NCBI GenBank assembly: GCA_028277885.1
Contig: JANQFK010000051.1
Coordinates: forward strand, 1-53,415
Length of the DNA stretch: 53,415 nt
Direction: 5' to 3'
Source: Myxococcota bacterium
GTDB taxonomy: Bacteria; Myxococcota_A; UBA9160; UBA6930
A program made the translations under genes and the position numbers. Below the pieces are notes generated by a model that was not told where the DNA came from, searched no databases, and worked only from the letters and a program-made list of their open reading frames with translations. Of the stretch, positions 26,268 through 37,023 are shown in pieces. Positions within the stretch are counted from its first letter, which is position 1, and every line of letters starts with the position of its first letter.

Positions 26268-27431
26268 TCAGGGCTCGCCCGCGGGCTCCTCGGCGTCCCT
26301 GCGGAACGCCGTGTGGTCGACGTACCAGTCGATGGCGTCCCGGGCCTCGGCGCGCTCGGCGGCCAGGAAGCGCGAGACGGCGTCGGACAGGCGCGGGTCG
26401 GTGAGGTAGTGGCAGCTCCAGGTGGGTCGGGCGTCGAAGCCGCGCATCTGCTTGTAGTGGCCGCCGGCGCCGGGCTCGAAGCGGTCGAGCCCGCGCTCGA
26501 TGCAGTGCTCGATCCCGGCGTAGTAGCAGACCTCGAAGTGCAGGTTGCGCAGGGTCTCGAAGGCGCCCCAGTAGCGGCCGTAGAGCGCGTCGTCCTTCTG
26601 CACGTTCACGGTGCCGGCCACCACGTCGCCCTCGCGCCGCGCCACCACGAAGCACAGCCGGTGGCGGAAGCGCTCGCGCAGCAGCTCGAAGAAGCGCCGG
26701 TTCAGGTACTGCCGGCCCCAGGGGTTCTCGCGGATCGTGGAGAGGTAGACGTCGAACATCGTGGCGAACAGCTCGTCCGGGATCGCTTCCCCGTGCAGCG
26801 CCTCCACCGCGACGCCCTGGCGCCCGATCTCGCGCCGCTCCCGGCGCACCTGGTTGCGGCGCTTCGAGCGCAGCCGGCCCAGGTAGTCGTCGAAGCTGCC
26901 CTCGCCGTCGCGCCGCCAGTGGTACTGGAAGCCCAGGCGGCCCAGGAAGCCCTCGGCCTCGAGGGCCTCGCGCTCGTCCCCCCGGCAGAAGTTCACGTGG
27001 ACGCCGGAGAGCCGGTTCGCGTCGCACAGCTCGCGCAGGGCCCGGGCCAGCACGGGCAGCAGCGCGGCGCGGTCGACGTCCGGCGCCGTCAGCAGCCGCC
27101 CGCCGGTCACCGGCGTGAAGGGCACCCCGACCAGGAGCTTCGGGTAGTAGGCGATCCCGGCCCGCTCGGCGGCGTCCGCCCAGCTCCAGTCGAAGACGAA
27201 CTCGCCCTCGCTGTGGCCCTTCAGGTAGAGCGGGACCGCGGCCACCAGGCGCCCGGCGTCGCGCACCACCAGGGGCTTCGGCGCCCAGCCCGTCTCCGGC
27301 CCCACGGCGCCGCTCTCCTCCAGCGAGGCCAGCCACTCCCACTCGAGGAAGGGCGAGTCCGCGGCCGCCAGGGCGTTCCACGCCCCGGGCGCGACGTCCC
27401 TCACCCCCTCGAGGACCTCGATCTCCGCCAT
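26268..27431 (-). CDS. GNAT/FemAB-like acyltransferase (DUF482, COG3146 type)
   Basis: A 387-residue protein of the 'peptidogalycan biosynthesis' group (two GNAT folds, FemAB-like). Recognisable segments are SPFLEWEWLASLEESGAVG near the N-terminus, VHVNFCRGDE in the middle, RSKRRNQVRRERREI, and GAGGHYKQMRGFDARPTWSC near the C-terminus. The biochemical function of the group is not established; an aminoacyl or acyl transfer is presumed from the fold. It diverges from clpS with only 52 bp between starts. Confidence 0.8.
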   Translation of the reverse strand: MAEIEVLEGVRDVAPGAWNALAAADSPFLEWEWLASLEESGAVGPETGWAPKPLVVRDAGRLVAAVPLYLKGHSEGEFVFDWSWADAAERAGIAYYPKLLVGVPFTPVTGGRLLTAPDVDRAALLPVLARALRELCDANRLSGVHVNFCRGDEREALEAEGFLGRLGFQYHWRRDGEGSFDDYLGRLRSKRRNQVRRERREIGRQGVAVEALHGEAIPDELFATMFDVYLSTIRENPWGRQYLNRRFFELLRERFRHRLCFVVARREGDVVAGTVNVQKDDALYGRYWGAFETLRNLHFEVCYYAGIEHCIERGLDRFEPGAGGHYKQMRGFDARPTWSCHYLTDPRLSDAVSRFLAAERAEARDAIDWYVDHTAFRRDAEEPAGEP

Positions 27432-27437
27432 CCCGCG

Positions 27438-27443
27438 AGTCTA
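27438..27443 (-). promoter_or_regulatory. Candidate -10 box for a leaderless FemAB-like transcript
   Basis: On the minus strand TAGACT lies 6 nt before the ATG at 27431, without a ribosome site. Confidence 0.4.
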
Positions 27444-27469
27444 GCGAGGGGGCCGCCCGGGCCGTTGGC

Positions 27470-27475
27470 TATCCT
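27470..27475 (+). promoter_or_regulatory. Candidate -10 box for leaderless clpS
   Basis: TATCCT lies 8 nt before the clpS ATG at 27484, without a ribosome site. Both divergent genes at this 52-bp spacer show the same layout. Confidence 0.42.
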
Positions 27476-27483
27476 CGCGCTCG

Positions 27484-27821
27484 ATGGCTCCGCCGGATCC
27501 GCCCGAGCTGCCCGGAGGCGGCGACCCGCGCCGCGAGGGCGACGTCGCCACCCGCACCCGCCGCCGCGTGGCCCGTCCACCGCGGTTCAAGGTGGTGCTC
27601 TACAACGACGACTACACCCCCATGGAGTTCGTGGTGGCCCTGCTCGAGAGCGTCTTCAAGAAGGGCCCGGCCGAGGCCACCCAGCTCATGCTCCAGATCC
27701 ACCGCAAGGGCTCGGGGATCGCCGGCGTGTACGTTCTCCAGGTGGCCGAGACCAAGGTGGCGGCGGTGCATCGGATGGCCGAGGAGCGGGGCTACCCGCT
27801 GCGCGCCGGAGTGGAGGACGA

Positions 27822-27825
<4 letters not shown>
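27484..27825 (+). CDS. clpS: ATP-dependent Clp protease adaptor ClpS
   Basis: A 113-residue N-end-rule adaptor. A basic, flexible N-terminus precedes the ClpS core: VVLYNDDYTPMEFVVALL (the NDDYTPMEF motif lines the N-degron pocket), then AEATQLMLQIHRKGSGIAGVY and ALP-like C-terminal strands. It hands substrates with bulky N-terminal residues to ClpA, encoded immediately downstream with a 4-base overlap (27822-27825). Length is normal. Confidence 0.95.
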
Positions 27826-30077
<2,252 letters not shown>

Positions 30078-30080
30078 GAG

Positions 30081-30101
30081 GCCGACCCAGGATGGGTCGG
30101 C
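30081..30101. terminator. Hairpin 1 of a bidirectional terminator (clpA/ispH)
   Basis: GCCGACCCA (30081-30089), GGA loop, TGGGTCGGC (30093-30101): a perfect 9-bp stem directly after the clpA stop, followed by TTCC rather than a T run. It lies between convergent clpA and ispH. Confidence 0.6.
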
Positions 30102-30113
30102 TTCCGCCGCAAA

Positions 30114-30132
30114 GCGAGCCCGCAGGGCTCGC
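30114..30132. terminator. Hairpin 2 of a bidirectional terminator (clpA/ispH)
   Basis: GCGAGCCC (30114-30121), GCA loop, GGGCTCGC (30125-30132): a perfect 8-bp stem 11 nt before the ispH stop on the other strand. The GCA loop recurs in the hairpin after lipA. Confidence 0.55.
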
Positions 30133-30143
30133 TCCGCTAGGCC

Positions 30144-31073
30144 TCAGCCGCGCAGGCTGGCGGGGAGCTGGAAGACCACGCCCTCGTCCACGACGGGCAG
30201 GGTTTCGACCGCGGCGCCGTCGGGCGCGAGCTCCCTCAGGCGCTCCACGACCTGCTCCACCAGCACCTCGGGCGCCGAGGCGCCCGCCGTCACGGCCACG
30301 CAGTCGGCGCCGGCCAGCCAGGCCGGGTCGATGTCGTCGGCGTCCTGCACGAGGTGGCCGGGCACGCCCTCCTTGCGGGCGAGCTCGACGAGGCGGTTGC
30401 TGTTCGACGACTCCGGCGCGCCCACCACGAGCACCAGGTCCGCATCCCGGGCCACCTGCTTGACGGCGTTCTGGCGGTTCTGGGTCGCGTAGCAGATGTC
30501 GTCCTTGCGCGGCAGGCGGATCGCCGGGAAGCGTCGGCGCAGCACCTCGAGGATCTCCCGGGTGTCGTCCACGGAGAGCGTGGTCTGGGTGAGGACGGCG
30601 AGGCGATCCGGATCCTCCACCTCGAGGGCCTCGGCGTCGGCCACGGTCTCCACCAGGCGCATGCGCTCGGGCGCGTGGCCCATGGTGCCCTCGACCTCCA
30701 CGTGGCCCGCGTGGCCGATCAGCACGATCTCGGTCTCCTCGCGGTCGAAGCGCTGGGCCTCGACGTGCACCTTGGTGACCAGCGGGCAGGTGGCGTCGAT
30801 GGTGCGCAGGCCCTGGCGCTCCGCCGCCTCGCGCACCGCCGGCGAGACGCCGTGGGCGCTGTAGATCAGCAGCGAGCCGGGCGGGGCGTCGGCGGGGTCG
30901 TCGACGAAGACGGCACCCTTGGCGCGCAGGGAGTCGACGACGTGGCGGTTGTGGACGATCTCGTGGCGCACGTAGACCGGCGGGCCGAAGCGCTGGAGGG
31001 CCAGCTCGACGATCTCGATGGCCCGGTCCACGCCCGCGCAGAAGCCCCTCGGGCTGGCAAGAAGGATCCGCAC
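30144..31073 (-). CDS. ispH: 4-hydroxy-3-methylbut-2-enyl diphosphate reductase IspH
   Basis: A 309-residue iron-sulfur enzyme that makes IPP and DMAPP in the last step of the MEP isoprenoid pathway. The three cluster cysteines are present: Cys12 (PRGFCAGVDRA), Cys96 (DATCPLVTK) and Cys194 (DDICYATQNRQ); SSNSNRL and the SAHGVSP loop are also intact. The start is GTG 31073, which gives the standard VRILLASPRGFCAG beginning. A TACCCT hexamer lies 7 nt before it. It diverges from an acyl-CoA dehydrogenase gene. Confidence 0.95.
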   Translation of the reverse strand: MRILLASPRGFCAGVDRAIEIVELALQRFGPPVYVRHEIVHNRHVVDSLRAKGAVFVDDPADAPPGSLLIYSAHGVSPAVREAAERQGLRTIDATCPLVTKVHVEAQRFDREETEIVLIGHAGHVEVEGTMGHAPERMRLVETVADAEALEVEDPDRLAVLTQTTLSVDDTREILEVLRRRFPAIRLPRKDDICYATQNRQNAVKQVARDADLVLVVGAPESSNSNRLVELARKEGVPGHLVQDADDIDPAWLAGADCVAVTAGASAPEVLVEQVVERLRELAPDGAAVETLPVVDEGVVFQLPASLRG

Positions 31074-31080
31074 GCGCAAG

Positions 31081-31086
31081 AGGGTA
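31081..31086 (-). promoter_or_regulatory. Candidate -10 box for leaderless ispH
   Basis: On the minus strand TACCCT lies 7 nt before the GTG at 31073, without a ribosome site. Confidence 0.42.
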
Positions 31087-31143
31087 GCAGGCGGCGGACG
31101 CCACCCCGGGCTCGCTACACTGCCGCTCCCAGCGAGGAGACCG

Positions 31144-32361
31144 ATGAGCACCAGCGCGACCCCCGAAGCCCTGGAGACCTTCCGCCGCGAGACCGGCGAG
31201 TGGCTCGACGCGAATGCGCCCGAGTCCCTGCGCGGCCGCGGGGACGATCCCCTGAACGGCGTCTGGGGCGGCCGGCGCTGGGAGTTCCGGCTCCCCGACG
31301 AGAAGCTCTGGCTGGAGCGCATGGCGGAGAAGGGTTGGACCGCGCCCCAGTGGCCCAGGGAGTACGGCGGCGGCGGCCTCTCGGGCGCCGAGGAGAAGGT
31401 GCTGCGCCAGGAGCTCAAGGCGCGCCGCATGCCCGCGCCGCTGATCGGCTTCGGGCTCACCATGATCGGGCCGACCCTGCTCCAGTTCGGCAACGAGGAG
31501 CAGAAGCGCGAGCACCTGCCCCGGGTGTGCCGCGGCGAGATCCGCTGGTGCCAGGGCTACTCCGAGCCCGGCGCCGGCTCCGACCTGGCCTCGCTCCAGA
31601 CCCGGGCCGAGGACGACGGCGACCACTTCGTCGTCACCGGCACCAAGGTCTGGACCTCCTACGCGGACCAGAGCGACTGGATCTTCGCGCTGGTCCGCAC
31701 CCGCCACGAGGGCGCCAGGCAGGAGGGCATCACCTTCCTGCTGATCGACATGGCGAGCCCCGGCGTGAGCGTCTCGCCGATCCGGCTGATCAGCGGCTCG
31801 TCACCCTTCTGCGAGACCCACTTCGACGCCGTCCGGGTGCCGAAGCGCAACGTCGTGAACGGGGTGAACGGCGGCTGGACCGTCGCCAAGGCGCTGCTGG
31901 GCCACGAGCGCAGCATGATCGCCGACGCCTTCGGGGCGAGCTCCGGGGGCAGCGGGCGCCGCAAGACGCTGCCCCAGCTCGCCCGGGAGTACCTGCCCGG
32001 GAGCGACGGCCGGATCGGCGACGCGGTGCTGCGCGACGAGATCGCGCGCAACGAGATGGATACCCGGGCGCTGATGCTCACCGTGCAGCGCTCCCGGGAC
32101 GCCGCCCGCGCCGGCCACCAGCCCGGGCCCGAGAGCTCGCTCTTCAAGGTCTACGCCACGGAGCTGAACCAGCGTCGCTACGATCTGCTGGTGCGCCTGA
32201 TGGGCCCCCAGGGCCTGGGCTGGGAGGGGCCGGGCTTCGCGGAGTCGGAGCTCCGCACCACGCGGGAGTGGCTGCGCTCCCGGGGCAACACCATCGAGGG
32301 CGGCACCTCCGAGGTGCAGCGCAACATCATCGCCAAGCGCGTGCTCGGCCTGCCGGACTGA
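31144..32361 (+). CDS. Acyl-CoA dehydrogenase (first subunit of a pair)
   Basis: A 405-residue acyl-CoA dehydrogenase of the FadE type. The segment WCQGYSEPGAGSDLASLQTRA binds FAD/substrate, and the C-terminal motif NTIEGGTSEVQRNIIAKRVL is complete. ATG 31144 is preceded by GAGGAGA, and a TACACT hexamer (31116-31121) is a possible -10 box. The next gene, 4 nt downstream, encodes a complementary dehydrogenase lacking that C-terminal motif, so the two probably form an alpha2beta2 enzyme like the steroid-specific ChsE4-ChsE5 type (inference). Confidence 0.92.
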   Translation: MSTSATPEALETFRRETGEWLDANAPESLRGRGDDPLNGVWGGRRWEFRLPDEKLWLERMAEKGWTAPQWPREYGGGGLSGAEEKVLRQELKARRMPAPLIGFGLTMIGPTLLQFGNEEQKREHLPRVCRGEIRWCQGYSEPGAGSDLASLQTRAEDDGDHFVVTGTKVWTSYADQSDWIFALVRTRHEGARQEGITFLLIDMASPGVSVSPIRLISGSSPFCETHFDAVRVPKRNVVNGVNGGWTVAKALLGHERSMIADAFGASSGGSGRRKTLPQLAREYLPGSDGRIGDAVLRDEIARNEMDTRALMLTVQRSRDAARAGHQPGPESSLFKVYATELNQRRYDLLVRLMGPQGLGWEGPGFAESELRTTREWLRSRGNTIEGGTSEVQRNIIAKRVLGLPD

Positions 32362-32365
32362 CGCC

Positions 32366-33490
32366 ATGCAGCTCGTACTCAGCGAAGACCAGGAGCTCAT
32401 CGCCAAGACCGCGGCGGACTTCGTCGCCGAGCGCTCGCCGCTCTCGCGGGTGCGCGAGCTGCGCGACGCCGGCGACGCCACCGGCTTCTCGCGCTCCCTG
32501 TGGAAGGAGATGGCGGAGCTCGGCTGGGTCGGAATCCCGTTCCCCGAGGAGCACGGCGGCGCCGGCATGGGGCTGGCGGAGCTGGCCGTGGTGCTCGAGG
32601 CCCTGGGCCGCAACCTGGCGCCGGAGCCCTTCCTCTCCACGGTGCTGCTGGCCGGCCAGGCGATCGCGCTCGGCGGGAGCCGGGAGCAGAAGCAGGCCTG
32701 GCTGCCGCGCATCGCCGCGGGTGACGCCCTGCTGAGCCTCGCCCACCAGGAGGCCCGCAGCCGCTTCGACCTGGGCGCCCTCGAGACCCGCGCCGAGGCC
32801 GCCGGAGACGGCGTCGCCCTCAGCGGGGAGAAGGTGCAGGTGCTCGACGCCGGCGTCGCCGAGGCCCTGGTCGTGCCCGCCCTCGAGGCGGGCGGGATCT
32901 CGCTCCTGCTGGTGCCCGCCGAGGCGCCGGGAGTGAGCGTCGAGGCCCAGAGCCGCGTGGACGGCCGCGCCGCCGGGCTGGTGCGGCTCGACGGCGTGCG
33001 GCTCGGCGCCGACGCCCGGCTGGGCGCCGCCGGGGCCGCCGGCCCGCTGCTCGAGGCCGTGGTGGACCGCGCCACCGTGGGGCTGTGCGCCGAGATGCTC
33101 GGCGCCATGACCCGCGCCTTCGAGATGACCCTCGAGCACCTGAAGCAGCGCGAGCAGTTCGGCGCCGTGATCGGCAGCTTCCAGGCGCTGAAGCACCGCG
33201 CCGCCGACGTCTTCATCGGCGTCGAGCTGTGCCGCTCCGCCGTGATGGCGGCGGCCCGCTCCCTCGACGCCGCCGACGAGCGGGCGGCGGGCCTCGTCTC
33301 CCTGGCGAAGGCGCGCTGCTCCGAGGCCTTCCTCCACGCCGCCAACGAGGGCGTGCAGATGTTCGGCGGCGTCGGGATGACGGACGAGTACGACATCGGC
33401 TTCTACCTGAAACGCGCCCGTGCCGCCGAGCTGACCTTCGGCGACGCGGCCTGGCACCGCGACCGCTGGGCGCGGCTCGAGGGCTATTGA
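32366..33490 (+). CDS. Acyl-CoA dehydrogenase (second subunit of a pair)
   Basis: A 374-residue acyl-CoA dehydrogenase. It has the N-terminal helical domain (LSEDQELIAKTAADFVAER), a beta domain reduced in its FAD-contacting loop, and the helical C-terminal domain (LKQREQFGAVIGSFQALKHR; MFGGVGMTDEYDIGFYLKRA). It ends without the E-G-G-x-x-E-V-Q-R motif carried by its upstream partner. Such complementary defects mark heteromeric dehydrogenases whose FAD site is shared. Its TGA overlaps the TTG of hemE, an unusual coupling to haem synthesis. Confidence 0.9.
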   Translation: MQLVLSEDQELIAKTAADFVAERSPLSRVRELRDAGDATGFSRSLWKEMAELGWVGIPFPEEHGGAGMGLAELAVVLEALGRNLAPEPFLSTVLLAGQAIALGGSREQKQAWLPRIAAGDALLSLAHQEARSRFDLGALETRAEAAGDGVALSGEKVQVLDAGVAEALVVPALEAGGISLLLVPAEAPGVSVEAQSRVDGRAAGLVRLDGVRLGADARLGAAGAAGPLLEAVVDRATVGLCAEMLGAMTRAFEMTLEHLKQREQFGAVIGSFQALKHRAADVFIGVELCRSAVMAAARSLDAADERAAGLVSLAKARCSEAFLHAANEGVQMFGGVGMTDEYDIGFYLKRARAAELTFGDAAWHRDRWARLEGY

Positions 33491-34536
33491 GCGCCTCCCT
33501 CGACCCCACCCAGCGCCTGCTGCGCGCCTGCCGCGGCGAGCCCGTGGACCGGCCGCCGGTGTGGCTGATGCGCCAGGCGGGCCGCTACCTGCCGGAGTAC
33601 CGCGCCCTGCGCGCCGGCATCCCGTTCCTCGCCATGTGCCGCGACGTCGAGCGCGCCGTGGAGGTGTCGCTCCAGCCCGTCTCCGCGGTCGGCACCGAGG
33701 CGGTGATCTTCTTCTCGGACATCTTCGTGCCCGTGGCGGGGATGGGGGTCGCGCTCGAGTTCGCGCCCGGCCCGGTGATCGCCGACCCCATCCGCCGCAC
33801 CGCCCAGGTGGAGGCCCTCGCCCTCGCCGACCCGCGCGAGACCGTCCCCTACGTGTTCGAGATCCTGCGCCGCCTGCGCGCCGAGCTCGAGCCCCGGCGG
33901 CTGCCCCTGCTGGGCTTCGCGGGCGCGCCCTTCACCCTGGCCTGCTACCTGGTGCGCGGCAAGGGCGACCCCGAGCGGCGCTACGAGGAGCCGCGGGCGC
34001 TGATGCGGGACGACCCGGCGCTGATGCGGGCGCTGCTCGAGCGTCTCGCCGAGATGACGATCGGCTACCTGAACGCCCAGATCGAGGCGGGCGCCCAGGC
34101 GGTGCAGCTCTTCGACACCTGGGCGGGGCTGCTCTCCGAGACCGAGTACCGCGAGTGGATCCTGCCCGGGGTGAGGCGCATCGCCGAGGGGCTCCGGCGC
34201 GACCAGGCGCCCTTCATCCTGTTCGCGAGCGATGCGCCGCATCTCGTCGAAGTCATGGCGGAATCCGGCTGCGACGTGCTCTCGATCGGGGCCTCCACCG
34301 ACATCGCCGAGGCCGCCCGCCGGGTGGGCGGGCGGGTGAGCCTCCAGGGCAACCTCGACCCCGCCGAGCTGGCCCGGCCCCGGGAGCACGTCTTCGCCCG
34401 GGTGCGCGAGATCGCGGCCGCCGCGGCGCCGGCCCGGGGCCACGTGCTGAACCTCGGCCACGGCGTCACGCCCGAGACGCCGGTGGAGGGCGTCCGCGCC
34501 TTCGTCGAGGCCGCGAAGTCCCTGGCGCCCGGGTAG
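33487..34536 (+). CDS. hemE: Uroporphyrinogen decarboxylase HemE
   Basis: A 349-residue enzyme that removes four carboxyl groups from uroporphyrinogen III to give coproporphyrinogen III. The N-terminal signature RPPVWLMRQAGRYLPEYRAL and the mid-protein GFAGAPFTLACYLVRGKG are intact, as is LNLGHGVTPETP near the C-terminus. The start is TTG 33487, overlapping the dehydrogenase stop (TTGA); starting there gives the normal family length. It converges with hemH, so two haem genes meet tail to tail with 14 bp between. Confidence 0.95.
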   Translation: MSASLDPTQRLLRACRGEPVDRPPVWLMRQAGRYLPEYRALRAGIPFLAMCRDVERAVEVSLQPVSAVGTEAVIFFSDIFVPVAGMGVALEFAPGPVIADPIRRTAQVEALALADPRETVPYVFEILRRLRAELEPRRLPLLGFAGAPFTLACYLVRGKGDPERRYEEPRALMRDDPALMRALLERLAEMTIGYLNAQIEAGAQAVQLFDTWAGLLSETEYREWILPGVRRIAEGLRRDQAPFILFASDAPHLVEVMAESGCDVLSIGASTDIAEAARRVGGRVSLQGNLDPAELARPREHVFARVREIAAAAAPARGHVLNLGHGVTPETPVEGVRAFVEAAKSLAPG

Positions 34537-34550
34537 GCCGCCGCCGGCCC

Positions 34551-35597
34551 TCAGGCCGAGGCCGCGCGCTCCTGGCCCGCGGCGCGCCGCGCCAGGCTGG
34601 CCGCGGCCTCCACCCAGGCCGGAGCCGCGTTCGGGCAGGGCACCAGCTCGAGGTGCTCGCCGCCCAGCTCGCGCCACTGCTCCACGGCGCGGATCCCGAT
34701 CTCCTCCACGGTCTCGAGGCAGTCGGCCACGAAGGAGGGGCACAGCACCGCCAGCCGGCGCACGCCCCGGGCGCGGAGCTCGGGCAGCACCTCGTCGGTG
34801 AAGGGGCGGATCCACGGGTCGCGCAGCAGCCGCGACTGGAACGCCGTGGAGTGCCGCTCCGGGGCCAGGTCGAGGGCGGCGGCCAGCGCCCGGCTGGTCG
34901 CGTAGCACTGGGCCCGGTAGCAGCGCCGGTTCGCCGCCCCGATGGCGTCGCAGCAGCCCTCCCGGGCCAGGCAGTGGGCGCCGGTCGGGTCGCTCTTGCG
35001 CACCTGGCGCTCGGGCAGGCCGTGGTAGCTCAGCAGCACGTGGTCGAAGCCCCGGGCCAGCGGCTCGCGGGCCACCTCGGCCACGGCGCCCACGAAGCCC
35101 GGGTCGTCGTAGAAGGCGGGCACCGTGGCGACGTCCGCGACGTTCCAGGCCGCTCCGATCTCCGCCAGGGCGCGCTCGAGGGCGGAGCCCGCCGAGGAGG
35201 ACGCGTAGTGGGGAAACAGCGGGAACAGCACCACCCGCTCCACGTCCGCGGCGGCCAGCCGCTCCACCGCGCCCGCGATGCCGGGGTTGCCGTAGCGCAT
35301 GCCGAGCTCGACCACCCAGCCCTCGCCGAGCTCCTTGCCGAGTGCGCTCTGGAGATCCCGGGAGTGGACCAGCAGGGGCGAGCCCCGCTCCGTCCACACC
35401 GACGCGTAGGCGCGCGCCGAGCTGCGCGAGCGGAAGGGCAGGATCACGCCGCGCAGCAGCCCCCAGCGGACCGCGGCCGGGATGTCGAGCACCCGGGGGT
35501 CCGAGAGGAACTCCCTCAGGTAGCGCCGCACCTCGGCGCGCCGGGGCGCGTCGGGCGTGCCGAGCTGGAGCAGGAGCAGGCCGGTGCGCCGGGGCAT
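34551..35597 (-). CDS. hemH: Ferrochelatase HemH
   Basis: A 348-residue ferrochelatase that inserts ferrous iron into protoporphyrin. The signatures are LLLQLGTPDAPRRAEVRRYL at the start, LFPLFPHYASSSAG and LLSYHGLPERQVRKSD with the catalytic His. An internal cysteine cluster (CLAREGCCDAIGAANRRCY, then C) resembles the internal [2Fe-2S] ligands reported for myxobacterial-type ferrochelatases, so a cluster is possible. It follows pcs by 10 nt on the same strand. Confidence 0.94.
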   Translation of the reverse strand: MPRRTGLLLLQLGTPDAPRRAEVRRYLREFLSDPRVLDIPAAVRWGLLRGVILPFRSRSSARAYASVWTERGSPLLVHSRDLQSALGKELGEGWVVELGMRYGNPGIAGAVERLAAADVERVVLFPLFPHYASSSAGSALERALAEIGAAWNVADVATVPAFYDDPGFVGAVAEVAREPLARGFDHVLLSYHGLPERQVRKSDPTGAHCLAREGCCDAIGAANRRCYRAQCYATSRALAAALDLAPERHSTAFQSRLLRDPWIRPFTDEVLPELRARGVRRLAVLCPSFVADCLETVEEIGIRAVEQWRELGGEHLELVPCPNAAPAWVEAAASLARRAAGQERAASA

Positions 35598-35604
35598 GGG
35601 CGAC

Positions 35605-35610
35605 AGTCTA
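35605..35610 (-). promoter_or_regulatory. Candidate -10 box for leaderless hemH
   Basis: On the minus strand TAGACT lies 7 nt before the hemH ATG at 35597. Its TAG is also the stop codon of pcs, so the match may be partly accidental. Confidence 0.3.
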
Positions 35611-36324
35611 GCTGCGGTCCCGCAGTCCTCCGAGCCAGAACGAGATGCCGAGGTAGTAGGCGGGGTAGAGGAGCGAGACCTCCATGAGAGGCAGGTCCCC
35701 CACCAGGTCCGGCGCCGCGATCGCCACGGCGACGAGCACCAGCCAGAGCGCCGAGGCCGCCGCGGTGGTGCGTCGCAGCACGCGCATGCGGCTCGGGTAG
35801 ACGTACTTGATGGGCACGAAGACCGCCGCGGAGAAGAGCAGCACCAGCGCCGTGCCCAGCAGCGGGCTCACCTGGAGGGCCCAGAGGTAGATGGCCACCA
35901 CGTTCCAGTAGGACGGGAAGCCCAGGAAGTAGTGGTCCTCGGTCTTGGCGTCGCTCTGGGAGAACCCGTAGGCGCTCGCCAGCACCGGCACGGCGGCGAA
36001 GCCCCAGGAGACCAGGCTCCCCGCGGAGACCAGGAAGACGGCGGGCACCACCACGTAGTTCAGGTAGTCGACGATGTCGTCCAGGCGGCGCCCGTCCACC
36101 CGGGGCACGATCTCCTCCACCCGGGCGGCGCGGGCCAGGGTTCCGTCCACGGAGTCGATCCACAGGCCCAGCAGCATCAGGAGCGCGGCCTTGGGCAGGT
36201 CGCCGGCCCCCAGGGCCAGCAGGGCCGCCAGCGCCACCACGGCGCCGCTCGCGGTGAAGACGTGGACGCTCCAGGCCAGGGTGAGCCGGAGCGGGGAAGG
36301 GCGGGGCGCGCTGGCTAGACTCAC
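35608..36324 (-). CDS. pcs: Phosphatidylcholine synthase (CDP-alcohol phosphatidyltransferase)
   Basis: A 238-residue membrane enzyme with about eight hydrophobic helices. The CDP-alcohol phosphotransferase motif is Asp60-Gly61-x2-Ala64-Arg65-x12-Gly78-x3-Asp82-x3-Asp86. The 12-residue gap, instead of the usual 8, is as I recall the form seen in bacterial Pcs. Pcs condenses choline with CDP-diacylglycerol to make phosphatidylcholine in one step. The GTG start at 36324 has TATCCT 7 nt upstream. Other CDP-alcohol transferases are possible but the spacing argues for Pcs. Confidence 0.83.
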   Translation of the reverse strand: MSLASAPRPSPLRLTLAWSVHVFTASGAVVALAALLALGAGDLPKAALLMLLGLWIDSVDGTLARAARVEEIVPRVDGRRLDDIVDYLNYVVVPAVFLVSAGSLVSWGFAAVPVLASAYGFSQSDAKTEDHYFLGFPSYWNVVAIYLWALQVSPLLGTALVLLFSAAVFVPIKYVYPSRMRVLRRTTAAASALWLVLVAVAIAAPDLVGDLPLMEVSLLYPAYYLGISFWLGGLRDRS

Positions 36325-36331
36325 GAGGCCT

Positions 36332-36337
36332 AGGATA
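36332..36337 (-). promoter_or_regulatory. Candidate -10 box for leaderless pcs
   Basis: On the minus strand TATCCT lies 7 nt before the GTG at 36324, without a ribosome site. Confidence 0.42.
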
Positions 36338-36411
36338 CCAGAGACGCTATGTTCCCATCCCTGGGGGACGGGGTGCCCGCGAGGGCGCCCTCAGCGCGTG
36401 GGAGGACCCGG

Positions 36412-37023
36412 ATGACAGCCCCGAGCGCCAACAAGATCCTGCGGGACCCCGAGCACGCCCGCCGCGTCTACGACGAGGCCCAGCGCCAGGTCGAGCTGCT
36501 GCGCCAGGGGAGCGACTCGTTCCTCACCACGCGCACGGACACGGTGTTCAACTGGGCCCGCAAGTACTCGATGTTCCTCTACCCCTTCGTGACCGCCTGC
36601 TGCGGGATGGAGTTCATGTCCGTGGCCGGGCCGCGCTACGACCTCGACCGCTTCGGCTGCGCGCTGCCCCGGTTCTCGCCCCGTCAGTCGGACCTGCTCA
36701 TGGTGGTCGGGACCATCACCCACCGGCAGGGCCCCATCCTCAAGAAGGTCTACGACCAGATGGCGGAGCCGAAGTGGGTGGTGGCCCTCGGGGCCTGCAC
36801 CTGCACGGGCGGCCCCTACAACAACTACGCCGTCGGCCAGGGCATTGACACCCTGATCCCGGTGGACGTCTACATCCCCGGCTGCCCGCCCCGGCCCGAG
36901 GCGGTGCTCGACGGCCTGATCAAGCTCCAGGCGCGGGTCCAGGCGGAGCGGGTGCCCGACAGCGGCCGCCACGTGGAGACCGACGACCTGCCGCTGCGGG
37001 TGGTCGAGAAGCCCATCGCCTAG
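36412..37023 (+). CDS. nuoB: NADH-quinone oxidoreductase subunit B
   Basis: A 203-residue complex I subunit that carries cluster N2, the last iron-sulfur centre before quinone. The ligands Cys63, Cys64, Cys129 and Cys158 lie at the same numbers as in the E. coli protein, as I recall them. ATG 36412 is preferred over an in-frame ATG at 36349 because GGAGGA lies at 36401-36406 and because of that agreement. Unusually it stands alone: the neighbouring genes are pcs (divergent) and lpdA, while nuoI, nuoC and nuoD are about 9 kb downstream. The 186-bp spacer to lpdA shows no other gene. Confidence 0.95.
   Translation: MTAPSANKILRDPEHARRVYDEAQRQVELLRQGSDSFLTTRTDTVFNWARKYSMFLYPFVTACCGMEFMSVAGPRYDLDRFGCALPRFSPRQSDLLMVVGTITHRQGPILKKVYDQMAEPKWVVALGACTCTGGPYNNYAVGQGIDTLIPVDVYIPGCPPRPEAVLDGLIKLQARVQAERVPDSGRHVETDDLPLRVVEKPIA

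Noticed and set aside
36349..36411. An N-terminal extension of NuoB from ATG 36349
   Set aside because: A good ribosome site precedes ATG 36412, and that start puts the cluster cysteines at the expected 63, 64, 129 and 158.
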